Shown in pieces: positions 1 to 8,134 of a stretch of DNA of 64,000 nt; position 1 is the stretch's first letter, and each line of letters starts with the position of its first letter. Below the pieces are notes generated by a model that was given only the letters and a program-made list of their open reading frames with translations, made no database searches and had not been told where the DNA came from. Source of the DNA: Fodinibius sp964490705. Lineage in GTDB: Bacteria; Bacteroidota; Rhodothermia; Balneolales; Balneolaceae. The position numbers and the translations under genes were made by a program. The stretch lies in contig CAZBCG010000004.1 in the NCBI GenBank assembly GCA_964490705.1, positions 176,958-240,957 of the forward strand, in the 5' to 3' direction.

Positions 1-333
1 CTTTTGCGTCTGCTGCTCAATGGTCTGTAGTCGATCCTTTGCAATTACCGACGATTTTTTTAGTTCCTCCATCTGCTGCTTGTAGGTTTCGGGATAGAGC
101 GCCTTATTCAACAACTCCGAATGCGATTGATATTTTTCATCGAACTGCTTGATAGACGCAATAAGCTGCTGAATGCTATCGGGCGATGAGGTGGTTTCTA
201 TCTGATTTTCAAATTCCGCATATTGCGCTTTAAACGCCTTCTGGATCTCATAATCAGACTGCGTTGACTGCGCAAAGATGGTAGTAGTACCTACCGCAAA
301 TAATATCGAAAGTAATAATATTCGAAGTTTCAT
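1..333 (-). CDS. Secreted coiled-coil-like protein (3' end cut by window)
   Basis: The reverse strand opens with an ATG at 331-333 and stays open for 111 codons to the window edge, so only the N-terminal part is visible. It starts with a hydrophobic signal peptide (MKLRILLLSILFAVGTTTIF, cleavage probably after FAQ), followed by a Gln/Glu/Lys-rich, probably helical region. I recognise no family. It begins 2 bases after the stop of the lipoprotein gene upstream on the same strand, so the two are almost certainly co-transcribed and translationally coupled. An envelope location is inferred from the signal peptide; function unknown. Confidence 0.7.
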   Translation of the reverse strand, partial: MKLRILLLSILFAVGTTTIFAQSTQSDYEIQKAFKAQYAEFENQIETTSSPDSIQQLIASIKQFDEKYQSHSELLNKALYPETYKQQMEELKKSSVIAKDRLQTIEQQTQK

Positions 334-335
334 AA

Positions 336-833
336 CTATTGTCCCTCCTGTTGAGCTATTTGTGATTGTTCTTTTTGAACGCGCTCGGGATATAATTTCC
401 AGCTCTTTCCGGATGTACGACTAAGCAGCTGTACATATGAATTGCGCTGGTTAAAAGCCGGTTGTTGAAGTCCCTTTTCTGAAATATTGAGCCTTTCCTT
501 AAGCTTTAGTTTCCCTTTTTCGGGCGCCATCACATACACATGCTGATAATTGGGCGCGGTGATGTAATAGTAGCCTTCGGAACCCCGGATATATCGAACC
601 TCATCGGTTGTCACTGATGACGTATCCTGGGTTTCAGCGTATTGGAGCGGCTTAATATTAAACGTAAGTCCGTGTTGCATGTCTTTGACAAGGCCGTTCT
701 CGTCAGGCGTCAACACCGACTCAATAGATTGAGAATAGTCAACTTTGCTGATGACCATCGATTGCTTGCATCCAACAAACAATACGGTGACCAAAAGCAG
801 TGTGGCCACAAACAGGTGGGTTATTGATTTCAT
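336..833 (-). CDS. Small lipoprotein of unknown function
   Basis: The open frame extends to 884, but the ATG at 831-833 is the sensible start because it begins a clean lipoprotein signal (MKSITHLFVATLLLV, lipobox LFVGC). The mature protein is about 145 residues with no motif I can name; the C-terminus is rich in Gln and Glu. It ends 2 bases before the next gene on the same strand, forming a two-gene envelope operon. Lipidation is supported by the lipobox; function is not recognised. Confidence 0.7.
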   Translation of the reverse strand: MKSITHLFVATLLLVTVLFVGCKQSMVISKVDYSQSIESVLTPDENGLVKDMQHGLTFNIKPLQYAETQDTSSVTTDEVRYIRGSEGYYYITAPNYQHVYVMAPEKGKLKLKERLNISEKGLQQPAFNQRNSYVQLLSRTSGKSWKLYPERVQKEQSQIAQQEGQ

Positions 834-858
834 GATACCGTTGTTTGAGTTGTCGTTA

Positions 859-881
859 ATTGTACAATGATGTCGTACAAT
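859..881. other. 7-bp inverted repeat between apt and the lipoprotein gene
   Basis: ATTGTAC and GTACAAT form a perfect 7-bp stem with a 9-base loop, just after the apt stop and 26 bases before the lipoprotein start. There is no clear T tract. It may be a weak terminator or a regulator site; the sequence does not decide. Confidence 0.3.
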
Positions 882-920
882 CAATTATAGACGGTATCAG
901 GCTGATTTGTTCCTGTGAAA

Positions 921-1466
921 TTAGTCCAGAGAGATGAGAATATCGATTTTGGGATCTTGCGGCAATTCGTCGCGACCATTTAAGGCAGCAAGCTCCACGA
1001 TAAAAGAATATCCCACTACATTGCCCCCTATTTCTTGAACCAGCTCAGTGGCCGCTTTGGCTGAACCACCGGTCGCTATTAAATCGTCATGAATAATAAT
1101 ACGGTCCCCCTCCCCAAAAGCATCTTTATGCATCTGCAATTCATCTTCGCCATATTCAAGCTCGTAGGTGGCTGAGACGGTTTCTGCGGGTAACTTCCCG
1201 GGTTTGCGGATGGGCACAAATCCTGCGTGCAAGTCTTGTGCTAAGTTCGTACCAAATAAAAAACCACGCGATTCCAATCCTACTACATAATCAACATCCA
1301 TATTGCGAAATGGACGGGCCAACACTTGAGAGGTAAGCTCCAGGGTATCTTCATTTCTGAGCAGCGGCGTAATGTCTTTGAAATTAATACCCTTTTTAGG
1401 AAAATCCGGAATATTACGGATGTTGTTTTTTAGTAGTGTAATTATTTGTTGTCTTACCTCTTCCAT
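921..1466 (-). CDS. apt: Adenine phosphoribosyltransferase
   Basis: Converts adenine and PRPP to AMP plus pyrophosphate in cytoplasmic purine salvage. The 181-residue length is normal for Apt. The PRPP-binding loop is visible at about residues 123-137 (IIIHDDLIATGGSA), preceded by the family-typical regions DFPKKGINFKDITPLL (21-36) and GLESRGFLFG (63-72). The loop has His before the Asp pair, where most Apts have Val; this should not affect catalysis. It is divergent from tadA, whose start lies 68 bases away, so the two share a short promoter region. Confidence 0.95.
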   Translation of the reverse strand: MEEVRQQIITLLKNNIRNIPDFPKKGINFKDITPLLRNEDTLELTSQVLARPFRNMDVDYVVGLESRGFLFGTNLAQDLHAGFVPIRKPGKLPAETVSATYELEYGEDELQMHKDAFGEGDRIIIHDDLIATGGSAKAATELVQEIGGNVVGYSFIVELAALNGRDELPQDPKIDILISLD

Positions 1467-1534
1467 TTGCCGTATTTTCTGATTTAAAATTCGAATTGAT
1501 AATAGCTATTTGAAACCCAAGGAAGCAAATAATA

Positions 1535-2026
1535 ATGAGCTCTGATATTTCCGGCACGCAAAAACATCTGAAATATATGCAGCAGGCTTTTTTCCTTGCC
1601 GAGCAGGCCTACGAGGAAAAAGAAGTCCCCGTTGGTGCCGTGATTGTTAAAGACGATGAAATTGTCGGCAAGGGATACAATCAGACCGAGCGGCTCAACG
1701 ACCCGACCGCCCATGCCGAGATGCTGGCGATATCGGCGGCGTGCTCGACGTTGCAGCAAAAATACCTGCAGGATTGTACGCTCTACGTCACCCTTGAGCC
1801 TTGCCCCATGTGTGCCGGAGCGTTGGTATGGTCCAAGCTCGACACTGTTGTGATTGGCGCTTGGGATACCAATGCGGGTAGCTGCGGCAGCATATTTAAC
1901 ATTTCATCAGATAAAAAACTAAACCACCAAGTGGATGTGATACAAGGATTTATGGAGAATGACTGTGAGTGGATTCTAAAGAAGTTTTTCCAAGAGCGGC
2001 GATCGGAAGGCAATGGACAAATGTAA
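1535..2026 (+). CDS. tadA: tRNA-specific adenosine deaminase
   Basis: Deaminates A34 to inosine in the anticodon of tRNA-Arg(ACG), giving wobble decoding. The zinc-binding cytidine/deoxycytidylate deaminase motifs are complete: HAE at residues 60-62 (catalytic Glu61) and PCPMC at 89-93. The VPVGAVIV and LEPCPMCAGAL context is that of TadA rather than of guanine deaminase. Length 163 residues is normal. It is the only housekeeping gene on the plus strand here and is convergent with the isomerase gene, with 24 bases between their ends. Confidence 0.92.
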   Translation: MSSDISGTQKHLKYMQQAFFLAEQAYEEKEVPVGAVIVKDDEIVGKGYNQTERLNDPTAHAEMLAISAACSTLQQKYLQDCTLYVTLEPCPMCAGALVWSKLDTVVIGAWDTNAGSCGSIFNISSDKKLNHQVDVIQGFMENDCEWILKKFFQERRSEGNGQM

Positions 2027-2050
2027 ATTATAACACATTTTCTAATATCC

Positions 2051-2914
2051 CTAGACATTACAAATTTGATAGGCCTGTTTGAGTGATTGCATGGGATTGC
2101 CCCGCGACGGGATAAACTCTTGGCCTATAAATCCCTCGTATCCTGTTTCTGTTATTGCCTTCACAATAGCGGGATAGTTAAGCTCTTGGGTCTCGTCAAT
2201 TTCATTTCTACCCGGCACGCCGCCCGTATGATAATGAGCAAAATAGGAATGATTATTTCTGATCGTCCGGATCACATCCCCCTCCATAATCTGCATGTGA
2301 TAAATATCGTAAAGCAGTTTAAAGTTGTCGGACCCCAGCTCATCACAAAGCGCCCTGCCCCACTCGGTACGGTCGCACATATAGTCGGGATGATCAATTT
2401 TGCTGTTTAGCAGCTCCATGCAGATCGTCACATCATATTTCTCAGCAGTGGGCAAGATTCTTTTCAGTCCCTCGACACAGTGCTGTAATCCTTTCTCATC
2501 ATCCATCCCGTTACGATTACCCGAAAAGCAGATCAGGTTTTGAAATCCCGCCTCCGCTACTTTGGGAATCATTTTTTTGTAGTTCTCCTCCAGCTGATCA
2601 TGAAACTGCGGATCGTTAAATCCCTCGGTAAGCCCAATTTCCGGTCCATTGACCATAGCACAATGCAGATCGTGCTTATGGAGTGTATCCCAATCATCGG
2701 GTCCCAGCAGTTCAACCGATTGAATGCCAATTTCTTTTACCTGAACACAAAATTTATCCAGCGGAATATTGGTGTATGGCCAGCGGCTTACCGACTGTTT
2801 GATGCTTCCCTGGCCATCAGGAGCAGGATTGTCTGCGTTACTCAAGCCGGGCAAGAAAACAGATCCCGATAGCGAAGCTAACTTTTTAAGAGCGTTTCGG
2901 CGGGAGATATCCAT
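2051..2914 (-). CDS. Tat-exported sugar isomerase/epimerase, hydroxypyruvate-isomerase-like
   Basis: A 287-residue xylose-isomerase-like TIM-barrel protein of the AP endonuclease 2 superfamily. The N-terminus has a twin-arginine signal (SRRNALKK at residues 4-11, then a hydrophobic stretch), so a folded, metal-containing protein in the periplasm is likely. Metal-ligand signatures of the family are visible: CMELLN (about 165), LLYDIYHMQ (about 200), HYHTGG (about 228) and the closing GQEF (about 265). It is the last gene of the galactose module, 36 bases after galT. The substrate cannot be read from sequence; a keto-acid or sugar isomerisation is expected from the family. Confidence 0.75.
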   Translation of the reverse strand: MDISRRNALKKLASLSGSVFLPGLSNADNPAPDGQGSIKQSVSRWPYTNIPLDKFCVQVKEIGIQSVELLGPDDWDTLHKHDLHCAMVNGPEIGLTEGFNDPQFHDQLEENYKKMIPKVAEAGFQNLICFSGNRNGMDDEKGLQHCVEGLKRILPTAEKYDVTICMELLNSKIDHPDYMCDRTEWGRALCDELGSDNFKLLYDIYHMQIMEGDVIRTIRNNHSYFAHYHTGGVPGRNEIDETQELNYPAIVKAITETGYEGFIGQEFIPSRGNPMQSLKQAYQICNV

Positions 2915-2950
2915 ATCATGAGGATTAAAACAGAGCCCATAGCTCTGTCA

Positions 2951-3994
2951 TTATTGCTGTTTGTAGTGAACGTCTGATAACTCTTGTAAAAGCTTTGCGC
3001 TGGCTTCGGGCGTAATATCACGCTGGGGATTCCCGAGCATTTCGTAACCCACCCGAAATTTTTTAACGGTCGCTGATCGCAACAGCGGCGGATAAAAATG
3101 CATGTGGAAATGCCATTCGGGATGATCTTTTTCATCAGTTGGTGCGGGATGAAATCCGGCGGAATACGGAAACGAAACCTCAAAGACGTTGTCGTATTTG
3201 ACGGTAATCTGTTTGACGATATCAGCCAAGGCGTCTTTCTCTTCCTCGGTCATATCCGTAAAGCGTCTAAACGGGCGGCGGCTTATCAACAGGGTCTCGA
3301 AGGGCCAAAATGCCCAATACGGCACAACGACAACAAAATGCTCATTTTCTACGACAATCCGCTCGTCGAGCTCCAGTTCCAAATCCAGATAGTCGCTTAG
3401 CAGGGTCGAGCCATGCTCGTTGTAGTGATTGGTCTGTTGGACCAACTCTTTCGAGGGCTCATCGGGGATGGTCTGTTGCGCCCAAATTTGTCCATGTGGA
3501 TGGGGATTACTGCACCCCATAATTTCACCCTTGTTCTCAAAAATCTGCACATAATTGATGTAGTCTCGATTACCCAACTCGGTGTATTCATCCACCCACA
3601 GATCCACAACATCACGAATTTGGGAAAGATCCATCTGTGGGAGGGTCAGGTCGTGACGCGGTGAAAAGCAGATTACCCGGCAGATGCCCTTCTCACCTTT
3701 GGCCACTAACAGATCCTGAGTATTGCGTGATTCAGAAGGTGTATCCGGTTTGAGGGCGCTAAAATCATTGGTGAAAACAAAGGTCGAATCGTAATCGGGA
3801 TTGCTGGCATCTCCGGCCCGATCGTTGCCGGGACACAGGTAACATTCCGGATCATATTTCGCCTTTTCGGGGTCCGGCGTTTTCTCCTCCTTGCCCTGCC
3901 AGGGACGCTTCGCCCGGTGCGGCGATACCTGAATCCATTCTCCCGTTAATGGATTGAAACGACGATGCGGATCGTTAGACAGATTTAAAGACAT
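2951..3994 (-). CDS. galT: Galactose-1-phosphate uridylyltransferase
   Basis: Leloir pathway enzyme exchanging UMP between UDP-glucose and galactose 1-phosphate in the cytoplasm. The nucleophile motif HPHGQ is at about residues 165-169 with catalytic His167, and a zinc-binding CYLC pair is at about 51-54. The 347-residue length fits the family. It lies 30 bases after galK on the same strand and belongs to the galactose module; galE is not in this window. The end matches the class I GalT C-terminal half (HPEWHFHMHFYPPLLRS). Confidence 0.95.
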   Translation of the reverse strand: MSLNLSNDPHRRFNPLTGEWIQVSPHRAKRPWQGKEEKTPDPEKAKYDPECYLCPGNDRAGDASNPDYDSTFVFTNDFSALKPDTPSESRNTQDLLVAKGEKGICRVICFSPRHDLTLPQMDLSQIRDVVDLWVDEYTELGNRDYINYVQIFENKGEIMGCSNPHPHGQIWAQQTIPDEPSKELVQQTNHYNEHGSTLLSDYLDLELELDERIVVENEHFVVVVPYWAFWPFETLLISRRPFRRFTDMTEEEKDALADIVKQITVKYDNVFEVSFPYSAGFHPAPTDEKDHPEWHFHMHFYPPLLRSATVKKFRVGYEMLGNPQRDITPEASAKLLQELSDVHYKQQ

Positions 3995-4024
3995 GCGCTG
4001 TAATAACTAAGTCAAAAATTCAAT

Positions 4025-5215
4025 TTACTGATTATCCGAAAATTCCAGCTCCTCCTCGGCAACAAGGTGCGTTTCCTTCGAAACCTTGGTTTGATAAACA
4101 TCAATTTGCTGGTTCATCTGTTGATCGTATTTGCTCTTAATCTGATCGACAAACACACCAAGATGTTGTTTTTCAACCAAATTGATGGTGCACCCGCCAA
4201 AGCCGCCGCCCATCATGCGGGCTCCCAACACCCCGCGCAAATTTCGAGCAATATCAACAAGTACATTCAGCTCTTTGCAGCTCACCTCATATTCCAGCTG
4301 CAATCCGGCATGCGACTGATACATCCGCTGTCCAAAAGAACGCAGATCATTCTGCTGTAAATCCTGGCAAGCTTGTAACACCCGCCTGTTTTCTTCAATA
4401 ACGTATTTACAGCGTTTAAATATCACCGGATCCATCTCTTTTTCCTTGGTAAGCAAAAAGGACAACTCCACATCGCGGAGGCTTTGGATACTCGAATCAT
4501 ATTCCTGAAGTGCGGCTACACCCTTTTCGCACTGTTTTCGGCGGACGTTATATTCCGATGATGCCAGTTCGCGGCGGACCCCCGTATCACAAAGTACAAT
4601 GTGTACATCATCGCGATTAAACGGGTAGTATTCGTATTCCAGGGAGCGGCAATCGAGCTTGAGAGCATGATTTTGCTTGCCGTTGAGACTCACAAACTGA
4701 TCCATAATGCCGCATTGTACGCCTACAAAATCGTTCTCTGCCCGTTGGGCAATCCGGGCCATCTCAACCGGCGGAATATCCCAGTCGTGGATCTCTGTCA
4801 TCCCAAAAAGGACACCGCCTTCCAGCGCTGCTGATGAGGACATGCCGGCTCCGATCGGGACATTCCCTCCAAATACGCAATCGATCCCCCCAATTTCATA
4901 TCCATCTTTCCGAAGCTGATCGAACACGCCCAACAGATAGTTCGGCCAGCCTAGGTCGGACTTGCTGATGTCATCAGAAATATCAGCCTCAAAAGACTCA
5001 TCTTTGTCAACAGCATAAAACCGTACGGAATTGGTGCCATTGGGTGCCATCGCCAGCACAATGCTTTTATCGATGGCCGCCGGAAGCACAAATCCCTCAT
5101 TATAATCGGTATGCTCCCCAATCAGGTTAACCCTGCCGGGCGATTTTATAATGATCGGCTCCGTGTTAAAATGCTCGTTGAATGTGGCTTTTATTTGTTG
5201 AACCAGGTGCTTCAT
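4025..5215 (-). CDS. galK: Galactokinase
   Basis: Phosphorylates galactose with ATP at C1. All three GHMP kinase signatures are visible: the galactokinase N-terminal motif GRVNLIGEHTDYN (27-39), the ATP-binding PIGAGMSSSAALEG (120-133), and the C-terminal glycine motif MMGGGFGGCTI near residue 340. Length 396 is typical. It is 23 bases after the transporter gene and 30 before galT, so import, phosphorylation and uridylyl transfer are co-expressed. Confidence 0.96.
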   Translation of the reverse strand: MKHLVQQIKATFNEHFNTEPIIIKSPGRVNLIGEHTDYNEGFVLPAAIDKSIVLAMAPNGTNSVRFYAVDKDESFEADISDDISKSDLGWPNYLLGVFDQLRKDGYEIGGIDCVFGGNVPIGAGMSSSAALEGGVLFGMTEIHDWDIPPVEMARIAQRAENDFVGVQCGIMDQFVSLNGKQNHALKLDCRSLEYEYYPFNRDDVHIVLCDTGVRRELASSEYNVRRKQCEKGVAALQEYDSSIQSLRDVELSFLLTKEKEMDPVIFKRCKYVIEENRRVLQACQDLQQNDLRSFGQRMYQSHAGLQLEYEVSCKELNVLVDIARNLRGVLGARMMGGGFGGCTINLVEKQHLGVFVDQIKSKYDQQMNQQIDVYQTKVSKETHLVAEEELEFSDNQ

Positions 5216-5238
5216 TTAAACTATTTGATTAACTGATA

Positions 5239-6876
5239 TTACCAGAATACCGCATACAAGACTGCAACCAGTACCAATATCACATAAGCGCCAATATTGA
5301 AAGCGGGACTGGTTTTAAACATTTCTGCCGTAGTATGTATGGCTTTAGGATCTTCATCATGTGGATTGGTCGTCAAGCTGACGCCCGCGATAATTGCCAT
5401 CGTGGCAATAAGGGTGTAAAACATCTGATCCAAAAAGGGAAGATCAACGGCCGGAGTTTTCAAAAATACCGCAATTACAATAGATGCCAGCACCCCGTAG
5501 ATCGCGCCCTTGGAGGTCGTTTTCTTCCAGAATAATCCCATCAAGAATACAGCTAAAATTCCGGGACTGACCATGCCCGTATATTCCTGGATATACTGAA
5601 AGACCTGCGGCACATTATCCAACTGCGGAGCCATAAAGACCGCTGTAATAAGAGCTACGGCAGCAGAAATTCGTCCCATATTTACCGTTTGTTTATCCGT
5701 AGCATCCTGATTGAAATACGGGATATAAATATCCATCGTAAAGATCGTTGCTACAGAGTTCAGCATCGAAGCCATAGAGGATACAATAGCTGCTGCAAGT
5801 GCCGCTACTACCAGACCTAAAAAGCCGGGAGAAAGAAAAATCTTCATCAGCCACGGATAGGCGTTATCGTATTGAATACTCCCATCCGACTGCGTAAACG
5901 CATCAACGACGCCGGTAATTTGCGTTGTACCTTCGGGCTGATTAAAAAGTACGTACACGATAATACCGGGGATGACGACGATCAACGGAATGATCAGTTT
6001 TAGAAATCCGGCAAAGATAATTCCCTTCTGTGATTCTTTGAGGGATTTGGCGGCCAGCGTTCGCTGAATGATGTACTGGTTAAATCCCCAGTAATAAAGG
6101 TTGGCAACCCACATTCCGCCAATCAACACAGCAATACCGGGCAAATTCTTAAATTCCGGATTCGACTGATCCAGAATCATGGTGAATTTTTCGCCCGCTA
6201 CATCATAAATGTGAGCAAGACCATTAAATATCCCTCCCTCGGGCGTAACATTATAAAGGCCAGCGAAGGTTACGACAAAACCGCCCAACACCAGCAGGCC
6301 TACCTGCAAGACATCTGTCCAGGCAACGGCCGCAAGTCCCCCATATAAGGAATATGCGGCAGCAATGGCGGAGAGCCCAACAAGTGCATACATCATTAAA
6401 CTGCCATCACCCGTACCCATGATAGTGTCGAGCGCCAAGGCTCCCAGGTAGAGCACGGTAGTAAGATTAACAAAGACAAACAACGCGATCCAGAAAACGG
6501 CTAAAATAGTTTTCAGGGTGGTGTTGAATCGCTTTTCAACAAATTCAGGAATGGTGAAAATCTTTTTCTCAATAAAGATGGGCAAAAAGTACTTCCCGAC
6601 CACAATCAGCGTAATGGCTGCCATCCATTCGTAAGAGGCGATGGCAAGTCCTACGGCAAATCCGGAACCGGACATCCCGATAATTTGCTCAGCCGAGATA
6701 TTGGCGGCAATTAATGAGGCTCCAATCGCCCACCATGGCAGTGACTTTCCTGCCAAAAAGTAGTCTTCGGCATTTTTTTGATGTCCCTCTTTTTCCCTGG
6801 AAACCCAAAGTCCGATTGCGATAATGAGTGCGCAATAGGCACAAAATACAATAGTGTCAATAGTTGAAAATTGCAT
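5239..6876 (-). CDS. Sodium/sugar cotransporter, SSS (SGLT) family
   Basis: A 545-residue integral membrane protein with many hydrophobic segments, consistent with the roughly 14 helices of the SSS family. Family signatures are present: GGLAAVAWTDVLQ (about residue 180), NQYIIQRTLAAKS (about 265) and AALAAAIVSSMASMLNS (about 360), the last typical of helix 8/9 of vSGLT-type carriers. Its place between the galM-like epimerase and galK makes galactose, or a closely related monosaccharide, the likely substrate, driven by the Na+ gradient. Substrate is inferred from context, not from binding residues. Confidence 0.88.
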   Translation of the reverse strand: MQFSTIDTIVFCAYCALIIAIGLWVSREKEGHQKNAEDYFLAGKSLPWWAIGASLIAANISAEQIIGMSGSGFAVGLAIASYEWMAAITLIVVGKYFLPIFIEKKIFTIPEFVEKRFNTTLKTILAVFWIALFVFVNLTTVLYLGALALDTIMGTGDGSLMMYALVGLSAIAAAYSLYGGLAAVAWTDVLQVGLLVLGGFVVTFAGLYNVTPEGGIFNGLAHIYDVAGEKFTMILDQSNPEFKNLPGIAVLIGGMWVANLYYWGFNQYIIQRTLAAKSLKESQKGIIFAGFLKLIIPLIVVIPGIIVYVLFNQPEGTTQITGVVDAFTQSDGSIQYDNAYPWLMKIFLSPGFLGLVVAALAAAIVSSMASMLNSVATIFTMDIYIPYFNQDATDKQTVNMGRISAAVALITAVFMAPQLDNVPQVFQYIQEYTGMVSPGILAVFLMGLFWKKTTSKGAIYGVLASIVIAVFLKTPAVDLPFLDQMFYTLIATMAIIAGVSLTTNPHDEDPKAIHTTAEMFKTSPAFNIGAYVILVLVAVLYAVFW

Positions 6877-6945
6877 ATAGTATTTATTTATAACATCTGA
6901 ATATTATTACGACATAAATCGACTACCCCTTTCCAACGCAATCTA

Positions 6946-8088
6946 TTACTCAGTTCGTAATCGATAAATGGAGAGGGAATTATAAATACTATCGGGTTCA
7001 AGAACAACTGATGGGAAATCGGGATTATTCGGTGCATCAGGAAAATGCTGAGGTTCAAGACAAAATGCAGTTCGGTGCTCGAAGGGCTTGTCTTTTTTGC
7101 CCACGTCTGAACCGTCTAAAAAGTTGCCTCCATAAAACTGAATGCCTGGTTCGGTCGTATGTATTTCCATAATTCGCCCAGATTCAGGATCGGTGACTCG
7201 GGCAGCTAACGTAAGGGAATCTCGATTCTTTTTGGACAAGACAAAATTGTGATCATACCCTTTGCCATATTCCAGCTGAGTGTTATCAGCTCCTACATCC
7301 TGACCTATGGCCTTGGATGTAGTAAAATCGAATGGTGTATTTTCAACCACTGCAATTTCACCGGATGGAATAAGCGTAGAATCAACAGGTGTAAATTTGG
7401 CGGCGTTAATCATTAATTGGTGATCATTTATTGTGCCACTTGCCGATCCGCCTAAATTAAAGAATGCATGATTTGTTAAGTTAACTACCGTTTTTTGATT
7501 GGTTGTGGCTGTGTAATCAATTTTCAAGTCGTTGTCATCGGTTAGAATGTACTGTACTTGAACACTCAAAGTCCCGGGATATCCTTGTTCCCCATCTTCA
7601 GAGATATATTGCAAAACCAGGTGTTGATCATCGATCTGGTTGGCCTCCCAAACTACATTATGAAACCCCTTGGGTCCCCCGTGCAAGTGATTTGTACCAT
7701 TATTTGTGGGCAGTGAATACTGTTTGCCATCCAGCGAAAACTCACCTTCGTCAATTCTGTTACCTACCCGGCCGATGAGTGCCCCATAGTACACTTCGTT
7801 GGCATTTAGATACCCATCAATGCTATTGAAACCAAGAACAATATCATCAAATTCTCCATTCTTGTCAGGAGCCAGCCAGCTTACAATTCGACCACCATAA
7901 TTCGTAATGGCTACTTGCATACCCTTTTCGTTTTGCAATGTATAAAGGGCGGTTTCTTTACCTTGAACTGTGGACTCAAAATCCTCTGTACTTACCAATT
8001 GTTGTATTTTAACGTTCTCCACCGTTTCCCCCGAACAGTTCATTAAAAATATAGTGATTAAAGCGATGCAATATGTTTTTACAGACAT
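6946..8088 (-). CDS. galM: Aldose 1-epimerase (galactose mutarotase), exported lipoprotein
   Basis: Interconverts alpha- and beta-galactose so that beta-galactosidase products can be used. The protein of 380 residues has an N-terminal lipoprotein-like signal (IFLMNCSGE), which puts it in the periplasm rather than the cytoplasm. GalM motifs are visible: AITNYGGRIVS (55-65), IGRVGNRI (about 105), NHLHGG (about 134), a central LTNHAFFNLGG (catalytic His, about 205) and QFYGGNFLDG near the C-terminus. Lies between the GH2 gene and the transporter. Confidence 0.92.
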   Translation of the reverse strand: MSVKTYCIALITIFLMNCSGETVENVKIQQLVSTEDFESTVQGKETALYTLQNEKGMQVAITNYGGRIVSWLAPDKNGEFDDIVLGFNSIDGYLNANEVYYGALIGRVGNRIDEGEFSLDGKQYSLPTNNGTNHLHGGPKGFHNVVWEANQIDDQHLVLQYISEDGEQGYPGTLSVQVQYILTDDNDLKIDYTATTNQKTVVNLTNHAFFNLGGSASGTINDHQLMINAAKFTPVDSTLIPSGEIAVVENTPFDFTTSKAIGQDVGADNTQLEYGKGYDHNFVLSKKNRDSLTLAARVTDPESGRIMEIHTTEPGIQFYGGNFLDGSDVGKKDKPFEHRTAFCLEPQHFPDAPNNPDFPSVVLEPDSIYNSLSIYRLRTE

Positions 8089-8134
8089 TGTTACCCTTTT
8101 TAAATATTAGGTGGATTTATGAGACAATAGCCTC

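Noticed and set aside
2087..2410. Plus-strand frames opposite the isomerase, galT, galK, sulfatases and GH genes
   Set aside because: They are shadows of strongly supported minus-strand genes, with no domain or start evidence.
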